Assembly: GCA_029582155.1 (NCBI GenBank) | Contig: CM055897.1 | Span: 17,094,076-17,158,075, forward strand | Origin: Panopea generosa | Taxonomy: Eukaryota; Mollusca; Bivalvia; Adapedonta; Hiatellidae | Direction of reading: 5' to 3' | Length of the DNA: 64,000 nucleotides | In this document: piece after piece, positions 10,716 to 21,885 of the stretch | How positions within the stretch are numbered: position 1 is the stretch's first letter | How the letters are laid out: each line of letters begins with the position of its first letter | Program-made: the position numbers and the translations under genes | The notes under the pieces: generated by a model | Seen by the model: the letters and a program-made list of their open reading frames with translations, nothing else | What the model was told of the DNA's origin: nothing | Databases searched by the model: none

Positions 10716-11192
10716 TCAATATCCGTATGGTACAGTGTCGAAGTTGGCCAGTCTTTTCTTTTTTGTGTAAACCATTTGATATCTTTTTCGTTCTTCTCGA
10801 CTTAACAACTTTCTCCCTCTTTCGTCTCTACAGATTTTGCTCGGGTTCGTTACTGTGATGGATCGTTTTGAGTCTGTTTCAGGCAACTTCACCGATTCTT
10901 CTTCTTCTTCTTCTTCTTCTTCTTCTTCTTCTTCTTCTTCTTCTTCTTGATTGCTCGATTCCCTTTTCCTTTTACCTCCGTCGAGTGTTGCCCGGAGTTC
11001 TGTCTCTTCTAGGGGTTCTGTCACCAGCGATTTCACCGATGCAAAGTTGATGAGCTTACTGTTTGAAAAATGTAATGTAAACCCTCTGATCTTACAGTTT
11101 TCTTTCTTATAATGTGTCTCACAATCTCGTACCAAACATTTCTCGAAGTGTATATAATGTATTGACGGATAAAATCTGCAATGTTTGCTCAA
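10716..11192 (-). CDS. Uncharacterised ORF with a poly-glutamate tract
   Basis: A 158-codon frame that I do not recognise. Residues 1-80 are mixed and not repetitive. About 81-98 is an uninterrupted glutamate run encoded by (GAA)n, and the rest is basic (RKRES before it; LLSREERKRYQMVYTKKKRL after it), ending in NFDTVPYGY. The acidic run arises from a TTC microsatellite, so the frame may be fortuitous. In its favour, the C-terminal 50 residues look protein-like and are not simple sequence. An overlapping minus frame (11119-11406) also has protein-like composition, so this could be a frameshifted remnant of one longer coding region. Confidence 0.25.
   Translation of the reverse strand: MSKHCRFYPSIHYIHFEKCLVRDCETHYKKENCKIRGFTLHFSNSKLINFASVKSLVTEPLEETELRATLDGGKRKRESSNQEEEEEEEEEEEEEEEEESVKLPETDSKRSITVTNPSKICRDERGRKLLSREERKRYQMVYTKKKRLANFDTVPYGY
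10896..10949. repeat. (TTC)n microsatellite
   Basis: About 17 uninterrupted TTC units, forming a homopyrimidine/homopurine tract that encodes the glutamate run on the minus strand. Confidence 0.95.
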
Positions 11193-11832
11193 TTTCTTGA
11201 AGGGTTAGGTATCCGCACATAAGTAACAAACTTTTAAAACTTAGTAGTTCTAAACTATTTAATGAGAATAAATCGTACTCTCGTTGACAGATAATCTCAT
11301 CCGCAACCCAGTCAATAGAACACAAGTAAAACGAGTTAAAATTGTTGTGATTAAACAGTTCTGATTGAATAGTTCGAATTACAGATGTTGGAAAAAACAC
11401 AAGCACGTCTCCAACTAGTAAATCGGAGATTCGCGCTGTCTATTAATTGATGTACGATTTAATCGATACTCAATCGTTGAAGAGATGATGTATTCATAGC
11501 TGTTTTATTATTTTTTCTGTTTTCTGAAAGTTATGAAAATAATACGTTCAATGAAGCGGAATGAAAATTTATTCACTAGATTTAATAAAAATAAAAATAA
11601 ACTTGATGAAATGCCTAAATACAAATAAAACTTAAGATAACAAACATGTATTTAAGTAGTTGTTAAATATAGTTAACTAAATATATAGCTTACCTTTCAA
11701 TCTCAAATGCAGTGAACTCTGATGATTCCAAATAGGTTTCCGGGTAATTAACACGTTCACTTTCAAGAACCAGTCTGAATATTCAAACGAGAATAGTAAT
11801 GGAAACAATTTTTCTCGGTTTTATAGAAGTGG

Positions 11833-12148
11833 ATTCACTTTATACTATTTTGTTAAACACTAATAAACAAAATAAAATGAACCGTATATTACTTAACCCT
11901 TTACTTCATATAGACGCATTTGGACACCTCTAATATTGAAAGCATTACTTCACCACGTATCAGCAATGTGTGAATTATGTTTATATTAACTGACTGAGTG
12001 GAAAACAGTGCACTATTTTCAATGGCCTTCTGTGGTTGGTGCGGGAAAACGCGTATCCATGGAGAAAGGGTTAAGACAACTTTATATATTAAAAACGTGA
12101 TTTCTGAAAGTTCAGCGTTCGCTGATATTTTCTGCATTAACCTGACAC
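11833..12148. repeat. Diverged duplication, copy 1 (contains a MITE)
   Basis: Blocks at 11833-11893 (TTCACTTTATACTATTTTG...) and 12071-12148 (TTTATATATTAAA...GTTCAGCGTTCGCTG) reappear in the same order at 12486-12625. The 174-bp MITE interrupts this copy only. Confidence 0.65.
11897..12070. mobile_element. piggyBac-like MITE with TTAA target duplications
   Basis: The element begins TTAA-CCCTTT (TTAA at 11893-11896) and ends AAAGGG-TTAA (TTAA at 12071-12074). That is the TTAA target-site choice and CCCTTT-type terminal repeat of the piggyBac superfamily. The 174-bp body has no coding capacity. The outer 30 bp of the two ends are imperfect inverted repeats. The paralogous site near 12545 lacks the body, which acts as an empty-site comparison. 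Confidence 0.75.
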
Positions 12149-12485
12149 CCCTTTTGTCGGAGATAAATAAAACCTAATATGTACAGCGTCGTAGATAGAC
12201 GATACCATTATAGATGAAATAAAATAGCCCTAGATAGTAACTTTGTGAACGCTCAGTTTAACGTTTTAGATTTATATCAGTACGACGATACGATGGGATA
12301 GATTTAAATACTACATCTGACTAATTTTATTTTAAATAAATATTGATTGGAGCGGAAATAGATATATAAAATAAAACAAAGTACTAATGGTCATATACAA
12401 AATATTTAATAAGTTATAATTTAGGTTATGTAAATAGGTAATTGTAACTGAGTTTAAACAGAACGATGAGTTATATACAAATTGA

Positions 12486-12625
12486 TTCACTTAATACTAT
12501 TTTGTAAAAACAAATAAGCAAACTATAAAGAAGCGAATATTACTTTAGGTAACGTTATATATTAAATGCGAGTTTTCTGAAAATTCAACGTTCGCTGTTA
12601 TTTTCTGTATTCATCTCTCGTCGTT
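12486..12625. repeat. Diverged duplication, copy 2 (empty site for the MITE)
   Basis: It matches the flanks of the MITE-bearing copy. At the junction it reads ATTACTTTAGGTAACGTTAT, where copy 1 reads ATTACTTAA, then the MITE, then TTAAGACAACTTTAT. Confidence 0.65.
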
Positions 12626-13440
12626 GTTAAATAAAAACATGGGGTTAATTGTTTATATTTTCTGTTAAAACGAAATACGCAACTACAACGACGTGGTTCA
12701 ATCTATTACCTTCTAAAATAAAAGCCGTCACTCGCTCGGTCGTTTCCGTTTAAGATCGTTTGTGATAACTACAACTAATATACCATGTTTGTTCACCTTC
12801 GGCGATTATCGGTATCCTCCGTCAAAGAATTTGGCTAAATGCGGCCAATTTGGTAAAATGTGGCGTGGTTATTTTAAATCAACTCTTGATCTGGATCTAC
12901 CTTTTTACAATACTATACAAAAATTCTTTATAGAACAAATCATTTGAAGAAATATACAAAATCGTGTTTGACTATATGTAATTATTTCAAGTAAATCAAC
13001 AAACCTGTGCTGTATTAGAGCGGCGTTGTATAATATCCGCTGAACGAAAATCCGAGCACAAATGATACCCCTACACTCCGAGTTCTACCAATTTATATAT
13101 ACCATGACTTTTTCATTTTGGGGTTCAAATTGCCAGATCACTTCCGTTACTAACTCGGATTTTGCTCTCTATTTCTGGGTTCAAATTATCAGTTACGAAA
13201 CTAGCAGACACGTTACGGCTGAAATGGCCGGGGTGCTTCAGGGGTGAAAATAACAGCTGGCCCCAACGAGCTGGGATTACTACTTGTATTGATTTGGTAA
13301 TTTTCTGCTCCAAACGTTCATACACAAAAAGGTATGTAATCTTGATATTATTTATTTTAAATGCGTTATTCAGAGGGCCCAGTGTAAATAAGATTTACAA
13401 TGTATATAAAACTCTTTTTTTTTTAAATCCTCTCTAAATA
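12626..13440. other. Gene-less stretch
   Basis: Only short frames of 60-91 codons on both strands. Around 13210-13275 the sequence is unusually GC-rich for this window, but I recognise nothing in it. Confidence 0.35.
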
Positions 13441-13476
13441 AAGACATTATTATTTTTATTATTATATTTTTTTATA

Positions 13477-13542
<66 letters not shown>

Positions 13543-13578
13543 CATTATTATAATCATTATCATTATTATTATACTACC
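13441..13578. repeat. (ATT)n microsatellite
   Basis: Nearly pure ATT with a few interruptions (ATTAATT, ATCATT). Confidence 0.95.
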
Positions 13579-13619
13579 ACTTTTATTTTTATTATATAGC
13601 ATATAGGTAGTATCTGTTT

Positions 13620-13842
13620 GATAATTCATTTAACAGAGAATTCGACAATTGTATAATGCTACAGATTTTTTTATATTATGCCAAAAATGCTTTATTGTTG
13701 TATTATATTCGAAAACATAAACATCACAGAACTTTGTGTATGTATTTGATATTTAATAAACAGAGAATTCGACAACCATATAATGCGACAGAAGTATTTC
13801 TATAATGCCAGATATGCTTTATAGTTGTGTTATATTCGTCCT
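13620..13842. repeat. 127-bp unit, tandem pair of a dispersed repeat
   Basis: CAGAGAATTCGACAA occurs at 13634 and 13761, each followed by ATATAATG(C)NACAGA, then GCTTTAT-GTTGT-TTATATTCG. The same blocks appear at 32815-32865 and 33530-33580, there separated by about 650 bp of other DNA. Confidence 0.6.
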
Positions 13843-14027
13843 TGAATTTAAAATAATTAAATATCAGCATAAACAGTATATGGTGCCATCGGCAAAAAAT
13901 GTGAGACGTCTCTCATGGTAATGGTATAATTACTAACGTTATAAATCTAATTCCCAAAACATATAAAAATGTCCCAGAATTCTTTATCGTTTTTGGAATT
14001 ATACTTTCAGTGGACTGGTTAAACCTA

Positions 14028-14334
14028 TGCTGTTAACCATCGTCGGATACCCACGCATAATCCATTCCGATACTCTCTGTTCATCATCCGTGAGATATTA
14101 CACTAGCTTTGCGTCGTTTCTATCAAGCCACGATGAAACCATATGATTTGTTCCTTCATGATTTTATGTTTGGAACGTTATCCAATCGTAACGCTTGTTT
14201 CATATAAACGCCGTATTGATAAGACGTTAATGCTAGCTGTATTTTGATGTTCTGTTAAAAAAAACGACACAGAGATAGCGTAATTTCCCACGGTTGATGG
14301 ATAAAGAGTATCCGACAATGGCTGTTAACATGAT
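14028..14334. repeat. Imperfect inverted repeat about 300 bp apart
   Basis: ATGCTGTTAACCATCGTCGGATAC (about 14028-14051) faces GTATCCGACAATGGCTGTTAACAT (about 14308-14331), giving arms of about 24 bp with a few mismatches. No ORF lies between them. This is a candidate MITE, but no target duplication was identified. Confidence 0.5.
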
Positions 14335-14345
14335 CTTAACATTTA

Positions 14346-15094
14346 TTTCAATTAGACAATATGTCACACTAAACGTCATGTCCCCCATACCCCGCAGCAA
14401 CATTTTACACGGGCCCCGGCCTGGTATGCCATGTTTAAAAACGGTACAAAAGGACAGACGCCAGTTCTCTTAACTAGAGAGAGTGACATAATTTCCGGTT
14501 ACATACGCATTAATGGTATCACAACAAACTTTACGGCCATTGCGCAACACGCACTTCATTACGCCCATGCTTAATGTCCCAAAAAACAGACGACTGGCCA
14601 ATAAAGTCATACTGACAGTCAAGATGGAAAACAATGACAAGTATTGCAATCTGTATGTATATGTTATTTGTTTTACTTTATGACATTAAAGGATTCTTTT
14701 TTAAATTGCAAGTATGCTATATTACATTTCCCCATAGATAAGAGGTATTGTCCGTCAATGTTATTTGAAATAAATAATTGAAACGTATTTGATTAATCTA
14801 ATTATTTTAGAAAAATACGAACATATACATTTTAAAATCAAATCATATTAAAGCAAAATTTCAGTTAAGCATGCTTATGTGGAATGCAATATATCCAGTT
14901 TGCTCTGAGTGGTTCATATTTCGTTTTTAAAATGTCCTCTATGATTTGTCTCTCCCCAGTCTCATTGTCACGAATTTGCTCAATATTAGCAACGATCTGA
15001 AAATCGGCAGCAGTCGTAGTATCATCGTATTGGTGCCGCCAGTATTCTTGAGTGTTCATGGGTTATCGGCATAGACACCCGACTGTTTTGAACA
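14346..15094. other. Gene-less stretch with a short protein-like minus frame
   Basis: Minus-strand 14865-15059 encodes 64 residues of non-repetitive, charged composition (for example NIEQIRDNETGERQIIED) ending in a stop. It could be a terminal exon or a relic. I cannot assign it to a family and do not call it a gene. Confidence 0.25.
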
Positions 15095-15225
15095 GAGCAG
15101 TCGGGGCAGATCGTGGCAATTCGTGGAGCAGTCGGGGCAGATCGTGGCGATTCGTGGAGCAGTCGGGACAGATCGTGGCGATTCGTGACGCAGTTGTGAT
15201 GCAGTCGGAACAGATCGCAGTGATT
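15095..15225. repeat. 31-bp minisatellite, about four units
   Basis: GAGCAGTCGGG(G/A)CAGATCGTGG starts at 15095, 15126 and 15157 (31-bp step), with a decayed fourth unit. Similar words recur at 15405-15470. Confidence 0.8.
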
Positions 15226-17835
15226 CCTAATAGGTAGTACTGCATTCGTACTGGTACCGTAGAGGAGTCGTGGTATGTCCTAGCTGTTAGTGGAGCATCG
15301 GCTTGGAAAACGTAGTGCATTCTTACAATAGTCGTCTGTAGTCTTGGACATTCATAGGATATTCGTGGCAAGGTCTAGAGTGATGCCGATCAAGTCAAAA
15401 TTCTGCCAAACATCGGGCGCAGTCGTGGTTGGATCGGTCGGAACAGGTCGCAGCTAGTCGGGAGCAAAATCGTGACAGTGAGACATTTTCATCGAAAAAT
15501 AACATCACAGTTTGCCCATAATTACTTAACCATATCTTTAACACGGAACATTGTCTATTGGAAATTATATTTGCAAGTTAATTTAGTGTCTGTTGGTGTC
15601 CCAACGTATTGAAAAAAAGGAAAATGATTTACATCTCTAATCAAGCATCTCCGATGTCTGCTATCAAATATAAACAACGTCAGTTTGATGGTTCACTTCG
15701 GCAAAAACCCTATGTACGCCGCTCTTTATGTACACGGTAAATGGATTCTAAGAAGCATATTATTGTTTTTTTATAAATTTACATTGACTATCCACAAAGA
15801 ATCATGACTCAATTGCAGTAATCGAGATTTCCAATATTCGGCTATTTTTTGTAAATTAGATAACGCGAATTTCTGAAATATATTAATAAAATCATATAAT
15901 ATTTTACAGAGTTAACGTTAACGTCATGTTTGTGAAACTTTTTTTAAGATTCTAGTTAGTGGTGTAAATTAAAAAATTTGCCTCTCAGTTACATATTTGT
16001 GAATGGTCTTTGAATGAAATCGAATCGCAGGAGACGGTTTTTGTCAGCAGTATGAACCGGCGTATTTTCAATGTATCTGCGTCTTTACATTGCCAATGTA
16101 TCAATAGCTCTGTGCTTGTGAGCACTCTGGTTTAAGTTTTATGATTGACAATGCTTAATTCGCAATACGTTTAACATAAGAAAGTGCAAATTAATACTAT
16201 GATATCTTAGGGTTGATTGCATCATATATATTTTTACAAGCAGTGTTACTGTACAAATAAAAGTATACTTTGATCTGTTCGCTCTTGTGTTATACTGTAG
16301 CTAGCTATGTGGACATAAGATATCCTGGGTGTACCAGGTTTAATATCCCCGATGGTTGTTTTACTGCTGAAAATTCAAAGGCTATGGTCCCTGTCGTCAC
16401 TACTTGAATATCACTGTATTTCCCTGTCGTCACTACTTGTATATCTCTGTATTTAACTAGTTATTTTGATTGTGATCCTGACGTGTATTAACTGTATATG
16501 TGTTTTCTGTTCTTGGGGATATGACCTTCGAATGCTGCTACGTCTGATATGTTATTTTTCTATTTTGGCATTTTTATACATAATCTTAGGTGTACAAATA
16601 TGAATCGTTTGACAAATTTTCAATAATTTACGTAGTTATCAATCATATTTAATTTCGGGGAATCAGTAGATTTAAATAAATTATTTCATCTTGAAATTGT
16701 TTGAAGAAAAAATATCAGTTTTTATATAAATGTTTTAAACAAATTTTATAAATCACTATTAGTTCAAATATCACAAATGTGTTATTAAACACATGTTTTG
16801 TTAGCATATTTCATAGAAATATATTACACCATTTGCTTTATAAATGAATGTTGTTTAACCATTTATATCTGGTACTCTTTTAAACAGCATTGAATATTGA
16901 AAACTTATCTTATCAAACTCCTGGAGCAAATTTCGCAAAAAAAGTACTTGATAATTTTCACACGTAAACATAAGGGTATATTCGTAAACGTTAACGGAAG
17001 ATAATTTTGCACTTTACAAATATTTCATATGTTACGTCTGATATTGATTGTACTTTTAAGAGTGCATTTTGCCACACGTAAGTTTATTATTTTACTCGTT
17101 TAGTATAACGACAGGGATGACATTCCGGGCACTATGGACGAGTTCTTGTTAATGCTGTACATAGTAGCAGCCATCGTTTTAAACTAGCTGATCGTTAATG
17201 TGACAAAGGCCGGATTATAGTTATTCTTACTGTGTTTATTCTTATTACTTCCGCTCCCTTTCGTAATATTGTATAACAAAAAGGCAAATAGTAACAAACG
17301 ATAATGTGTTCGACTTTCTGTAGTAATTTTAGAAATGTGTGTATATAAAAAGGTCGTTTACAAACAGTTGTAATGAATTACATGTACACGATTGGGTCGT
17401 TTATTTAGGAAATCACTTCCGAAAATAGAATTCCGAAAACACTTTGCTCATTTCTGGTAATTTGATTGTTAATTATAACAAAAAAACGTTTTATGCCTTT
17501 GCGTAGTCGTTTACAATTGTATGATTGTTGTTGTCGACTCCGAACAAGGCGCGATGACGTAGACAATATCAACGCGTCACATTCTGATCAAAAAGTCTAT
17601 GTTACAGAAGCAGATAGAATCATGCCATGGTAGATATTCCATGGTAAAACGTTCGTTCATGAAACGGTACTAAATACAGAACTGCATTATCATAATCAAT
17701 ATTAAACAAGTTATCAAAATAGTTTTATGAAACAACAAACGGATATGGAACTACCGTTGTTCGGGTTATGGGTGCGTAATTGTAGTGTATTTATCTAGAA
17801 TTTTAGTTTTTAGTATTTTAGTTTCAAAATTCAAA
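15226..17835. other. Long AT-rich stretch with no gene
   Basis: The only local structure is a tandem pair of CCCTGTCGTCACTACTTG(A/T)ATATC (about 16389 and 16422). There is also a block near 15980-16010, AATTTGCCTCTCAGTTACAT, that recurs near 57613 (TTTGCCTCTCATTTACAT...GTGAATG), suggesting an old dispersed repeat. Confidence 0.45.
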
Positions 17836-18140
17836 GCCGGGTCTAATCAACTCAGTCGTTAGCGCGTATGACTATCAATCAAAGGGTCGTGAGTTCGAAT
17901 CCCCGCTCGGCCACTATCTCCGTGATGGTTGATATACGACATTACGTCATTATCATTCGTCTCTTACCGCTGATTCAAGTGGCAAAGTTATCAGTTACTT
18001 GCATAGATGGGGTGTGCTCGAGTACCGGTTAACCTTCCAGGATCCCAGGAAACAGTGGTTAGGTTAATTGAAGGCCGGTTAGCCCTCGGTGGCATGAAAA
18101 TGACGCTAAATATTCAGTTATTCCATCAAGTTTCAAAATA
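17836..18140 (+). mobile_element. tRNA-derived SINE, nearly complete
   Basis: The 5' 77 bp are tRNA-like: an A-box-like region (TAATCAACTCAGTCGTTAGCG), an exact B box (GAGTTCGAATCC, about 17891) and a terminal CTCGGCC. A non-tRNA body follows, with GTTGATATACGACATTACGTC, TTCAAGTGGCAAAGTTATCAG, GAGTACCGGTTAACC and ATGACGCTAAATATTC. The body is shared, in the opposite orientation, with 43560-43783, which shows it is a dispersed family. SINEs are transcribed by RNA polymerase III and mobilised by partner LINE enzymes. Confidence 0.8.
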
Positions 18141-19280
18141 TGTCTGCAATATATATCGGCAGTCAGTCATAACATATTGATATATTGTTATTTTTTGTTT
18201 TTGTTTTTTGTTTCTGTTTTCAACAACTGATGAAGGTGTTAAGCAGAAAGCTAGCTTAGGATATTATCTTTTATATATCTAAGAGCTATAAAATGTTATT
18301 CTCTCTATTGAATATAAAATTATATATATACACATTTCAGATGGTTTATGCCATCAGATTGTGTCCGAATAAAGGCAGTACCACCATTGGAAAAAGAAAA
18401 TGCTACCGTGGGAGTCGCATAATTGCGGTTATAACTAATCCTTCTTTATTCTGTTTTGAAAATGCATTTTCCTTCTTGTAATGCTCATTTCCTTATTTGA
18501 ATGCCATTATTGATTTTGAAAGCATTGTCATGTATGAATTGTGAATTAAAAAAATAAATTGATGCTTGGAAATTGTAGTATCAATACATGATTTTTGAAG
18601 TCTACTTTCACTTTGTCAACAGTGTACCCACTGACCAGAAAAAATATCTTATATGACATATGACCCCTATTTTTCTTATCATATTATGGTACAACAGAGG
18701 TTGACAAACAGTAAAATGCAAGTTTCACTTCTTTCATTAGGGTCTCTCTATGAAAGACAAGCGTACACATTTTTATTATTTATAATAGAATAAAGAACAA
18801 TGATTCAATGGTGGGGTTACACCTAACGTGCCCGCATGGTCAGGTTTGTATACGGAAATATTGTACTTTCAACTTCGTCGGCGTTCTATTTCTCCGCCAC
18901 CAATTAATATAATTATAATCAACACCAGGATGTCGTACATAGCATCAATTCACTGCGCCATGATATTTGAAAAGATTATAATGTTATAGCATCGCCTGAT
19001 AACATATATAGTATAGTATACATAACTACGATATTGAAATCTACTTTTATAACAAGGTTTTTGTCTATGAGGCTCTTGCATATTGCAAATTTATTCTATT
19101 TATGTAAATAGTTTTGGCTCTGTAAATGTTCCTCGTACACACTTCTACATATAGTATGACATACTGCATGTCTTATGTCTAAGGGATCTTTGACATTATT
19201 TTTGACTGTTCGTTTGATATCTAAATAACAAAAAAAAACTGTCCACCATATTTTATCAGTGTAAATTTTACACTGTCAAA
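18141..19280. other. Gene-less stretch after the SINE
   Basis: A T-rich tract (18181-18220) is followed by CTGATGA...GAAA at 18227-18249, which loosely resembles a hammerhead ribozyme core (see findings). The rest is AT-rich with no repeat recognised. Confidence 0.35.
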
Positions 19281-21885
19281 ATGTTGATCTCATCGCGTCT
19301 TCGTCTTCGTCACCGTGCCTTAGCTCCATCACCACCGTGTCATTGCTCCATCACCATCATGTCATTGCTCCATCACCACCGTGTCATTACTCCATCACCA
19401 CCGTGTCATTGCTCCATCACCATCGTGTCATTGCTCCATCACTATCGTGTTATCGCTCCATCACCATCATGTCATTGCTCCATCACCACCGTGTCATTAC
19501 TCCATCACCACCGTGTCATTACTCCATCACCAACGTGTCATCGCTCCATCACCACCGTGTCATCGCTCCATCACCACCGTGTCATTGCTCCATCACCACC
19601 GTGTCATTGCTCCATCACCACCGTGTTATCGCTCCATCACCATTGTGTCATTGCTCCATCACCATCGTGTCATTGCTCCATCACCACCGTGTTATCGCTC
19701 CATCACCATTGTGTCATTGCTCCATCACCATCGTGTTATCGCTCCATCACCACCGTGTCATTGCTCCATCACCATCGTGTCATCGCTCCATCACCACCGT
19801 GTCATTGCTCCATCACCATCGTGTTATCGCTCCATCACCATTGTGTCATCGCTCCATCACCATTGTGTCATCGCTCCATCACCATTGTGTCATCGCTCCA
19901 TCACCATTGTGTCATCGCTCCATCACCACCGTGCCATTACTCCATCACCATCGTGTTATCGCTCCATCACCATCGTGTTATCGCTCCATCACCATCGTGC
20001 CATTACTCCATCACCATTGTGTCATCGCTCCATCACCATCGTGTCATTGCTCCATCACCATTGTGTCATCGCTCCATCACCATCGTGTTATCGCTCCATC
20101 ACCATCGTGTTATCGCTCCATCACCATTGTGTCATCGCTCCATCACCACCGTGTCATTGCTCCATCACCATTGTGTCATCGCTCCATCACCACCGTGTCA
20201 TTGCTCCATCACCGCCGTGTCATCGCTCCATCACCATCGTGGCATTGCTCCATCACCACCGTGTTATCGCTCCATCACCATCGTGTTATCGCTCCATCAC
20301 AATTGTGTCATTACTCCATCACCACCGTGTTATCGCTCCATCACCATTGTGTCATTGCTCCATCACCACCGTGTTATCGCTCCATCACCATTGTGTCATT
20401 GCTCCATCACCACCGTGTTATCGCTCCATCACCATCGTGTTATCGCTCCATCACCATTGTGTCATCGCTCCATCACCACCGTGTCATCGCTCCATCACCA
20501 CCGTGTCATTGCTCCATCACTTCCGTGTCATTGCTCCATCACCACCGTGTCATTGCTCCATCACCACCGTGTTATCGCTCCATCACCATTGTGTCATCGC
20601 TCCATCACCACCGTGTCATCGCTCCATCACCACCGTGTCATTGCTCCATCACTTCCGTGTCATTGCTCCATCACCATCTTGTCATTGCTCCATCACCATT
20701 GTGTCATCGCTCCATCACCACCGTGTCATTGCTCCATCACCATCGTGTCATCGCTCCATCACCACCGTGTCATTGCTCCATCACCATCGTGTTATCGCTC
20801 CATCACCACCGTGTCATTGCTCCATCACCACCGTGTCATTGCTCCATCACCATTGTGTCATCGCTCCATCACCACCGTGTCATTGCTCCATCACCATCGT
20901 GTCATTGCTCCATCACCATTGTGTCATCGCTCCATCACCATCGTGTTATCGCTCCATCACCATCGTGTTATCGCTCCATCACCACCGTGTCATTGCTCCA
21001 TCACCATTGTGTCATCGCTCCATCACCACCGTGTCATTGCTCCATCACCGCCGTGTCATCGCTCCATCACCATCGTGGCATTGCTCCATCACCACCGTGT
21101 TATCGCTCCATCACCATCGTGTTATCGCTCCATCACAATTGTGTCATTACTCCATCACCACCGTGTTATCGCTCCATCACCATTGTGTCATTGCTCCATC
21201 ACCACCGTGTTATCGCTCCATCACCATTGTGTCATTGCTCCATCACCACCGTGTTATCGCTCCATCACCATCGTGTTATCGCTCCATCACCATTGTGTCA
21301 TCGCTCCATCACCACCGTGTCATCGCTCCATCACCACCGTGTCATTGCTCCATCACTTCCGTGTCATTGCTCCATCACCACCGTGTCATTGCTCCATCAC
21401 CACCGTGTTATCGCTCCATCACCATTGTGTCATCGCTCCATCACCACCGTGTCATCGCTCCATCACCACCGTGTCATTGCTCCATCACTTCCGTGTCATT
21501 GCTCCATCACCATCTTGTCATTGCTCCATCACCATTGTGTCATCGCTCCATCACCACCGTGTCATTGCTCCATCACCATCGTGTCATCGCTCCATCACCA
21601 CCGTGTCATTGCTCCATCACCATCGTGTTATTGCTCCATCACCACCGTGTCTTAGCTCCATCACCACCGTGTCATTGCTCCATCACCATCTTGTCATTGC
21701 TCCATCACCATTGTGTCATCGCTCCATCACCACCGTGTCATTGCTCCATCACCACCGTGTTATCGCTCCATCACCACCGTGTCATTGCTCCATCACCATC
21801 GTGCTATCGTATCGTGCCATGGTATTGTCATGGTATCGACTGTACCTGCTCACAAAGCGATAGCACGATGACCCTAAGGGAAAGT
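19281..21885 (+). repeat. 22-bp minisatellite array with its flanks (about 113 units)
   Basis: The unit is CCATCACCACCGTGTCATTGCT with variants at a few positions (ACC/ATC/ATT; CATT/CATC/TATC; rare TTCC). The array covers about 19321-21803. A leading block (TCATCGCGTCTTCGTC...ACCGTGCC, 19290-19320) and a trailing block (CGATAGCACGATGACCCTAAGGG, 21857-21880) are not repeats, and both have relatives on the minus strand at 31437-31640. Because 22 is not a multiple of 3 and the unit lacks stops in every phase, all three forward frames stay open for 770-860 codons. These frames share one repetitive 22-residue peptide in three phases, so I do not call a protein. Confidence 0.95.
20143..21631 (+). 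repeat. 836-bp higher-order repeat inside the 22-bp array
   Basis: Rare variants recur at an exact spacing of 836 bp (38 units): ACCGCCG at 20211 and 21047; TTCCGTG at 20521 and 21357, and at 20653 and 21489. The stretch from about 20143 to 20795 is matched at 20979-21631, so a 650-bp or larger block was duplicated recently. Confidence 0.85.

Noticed and set aside
14865-15059. 64-codon minus frame with protein-like composition
   Set aside because: Suggestive but unrecognised, with no splice or start context strong enough to call a gene.
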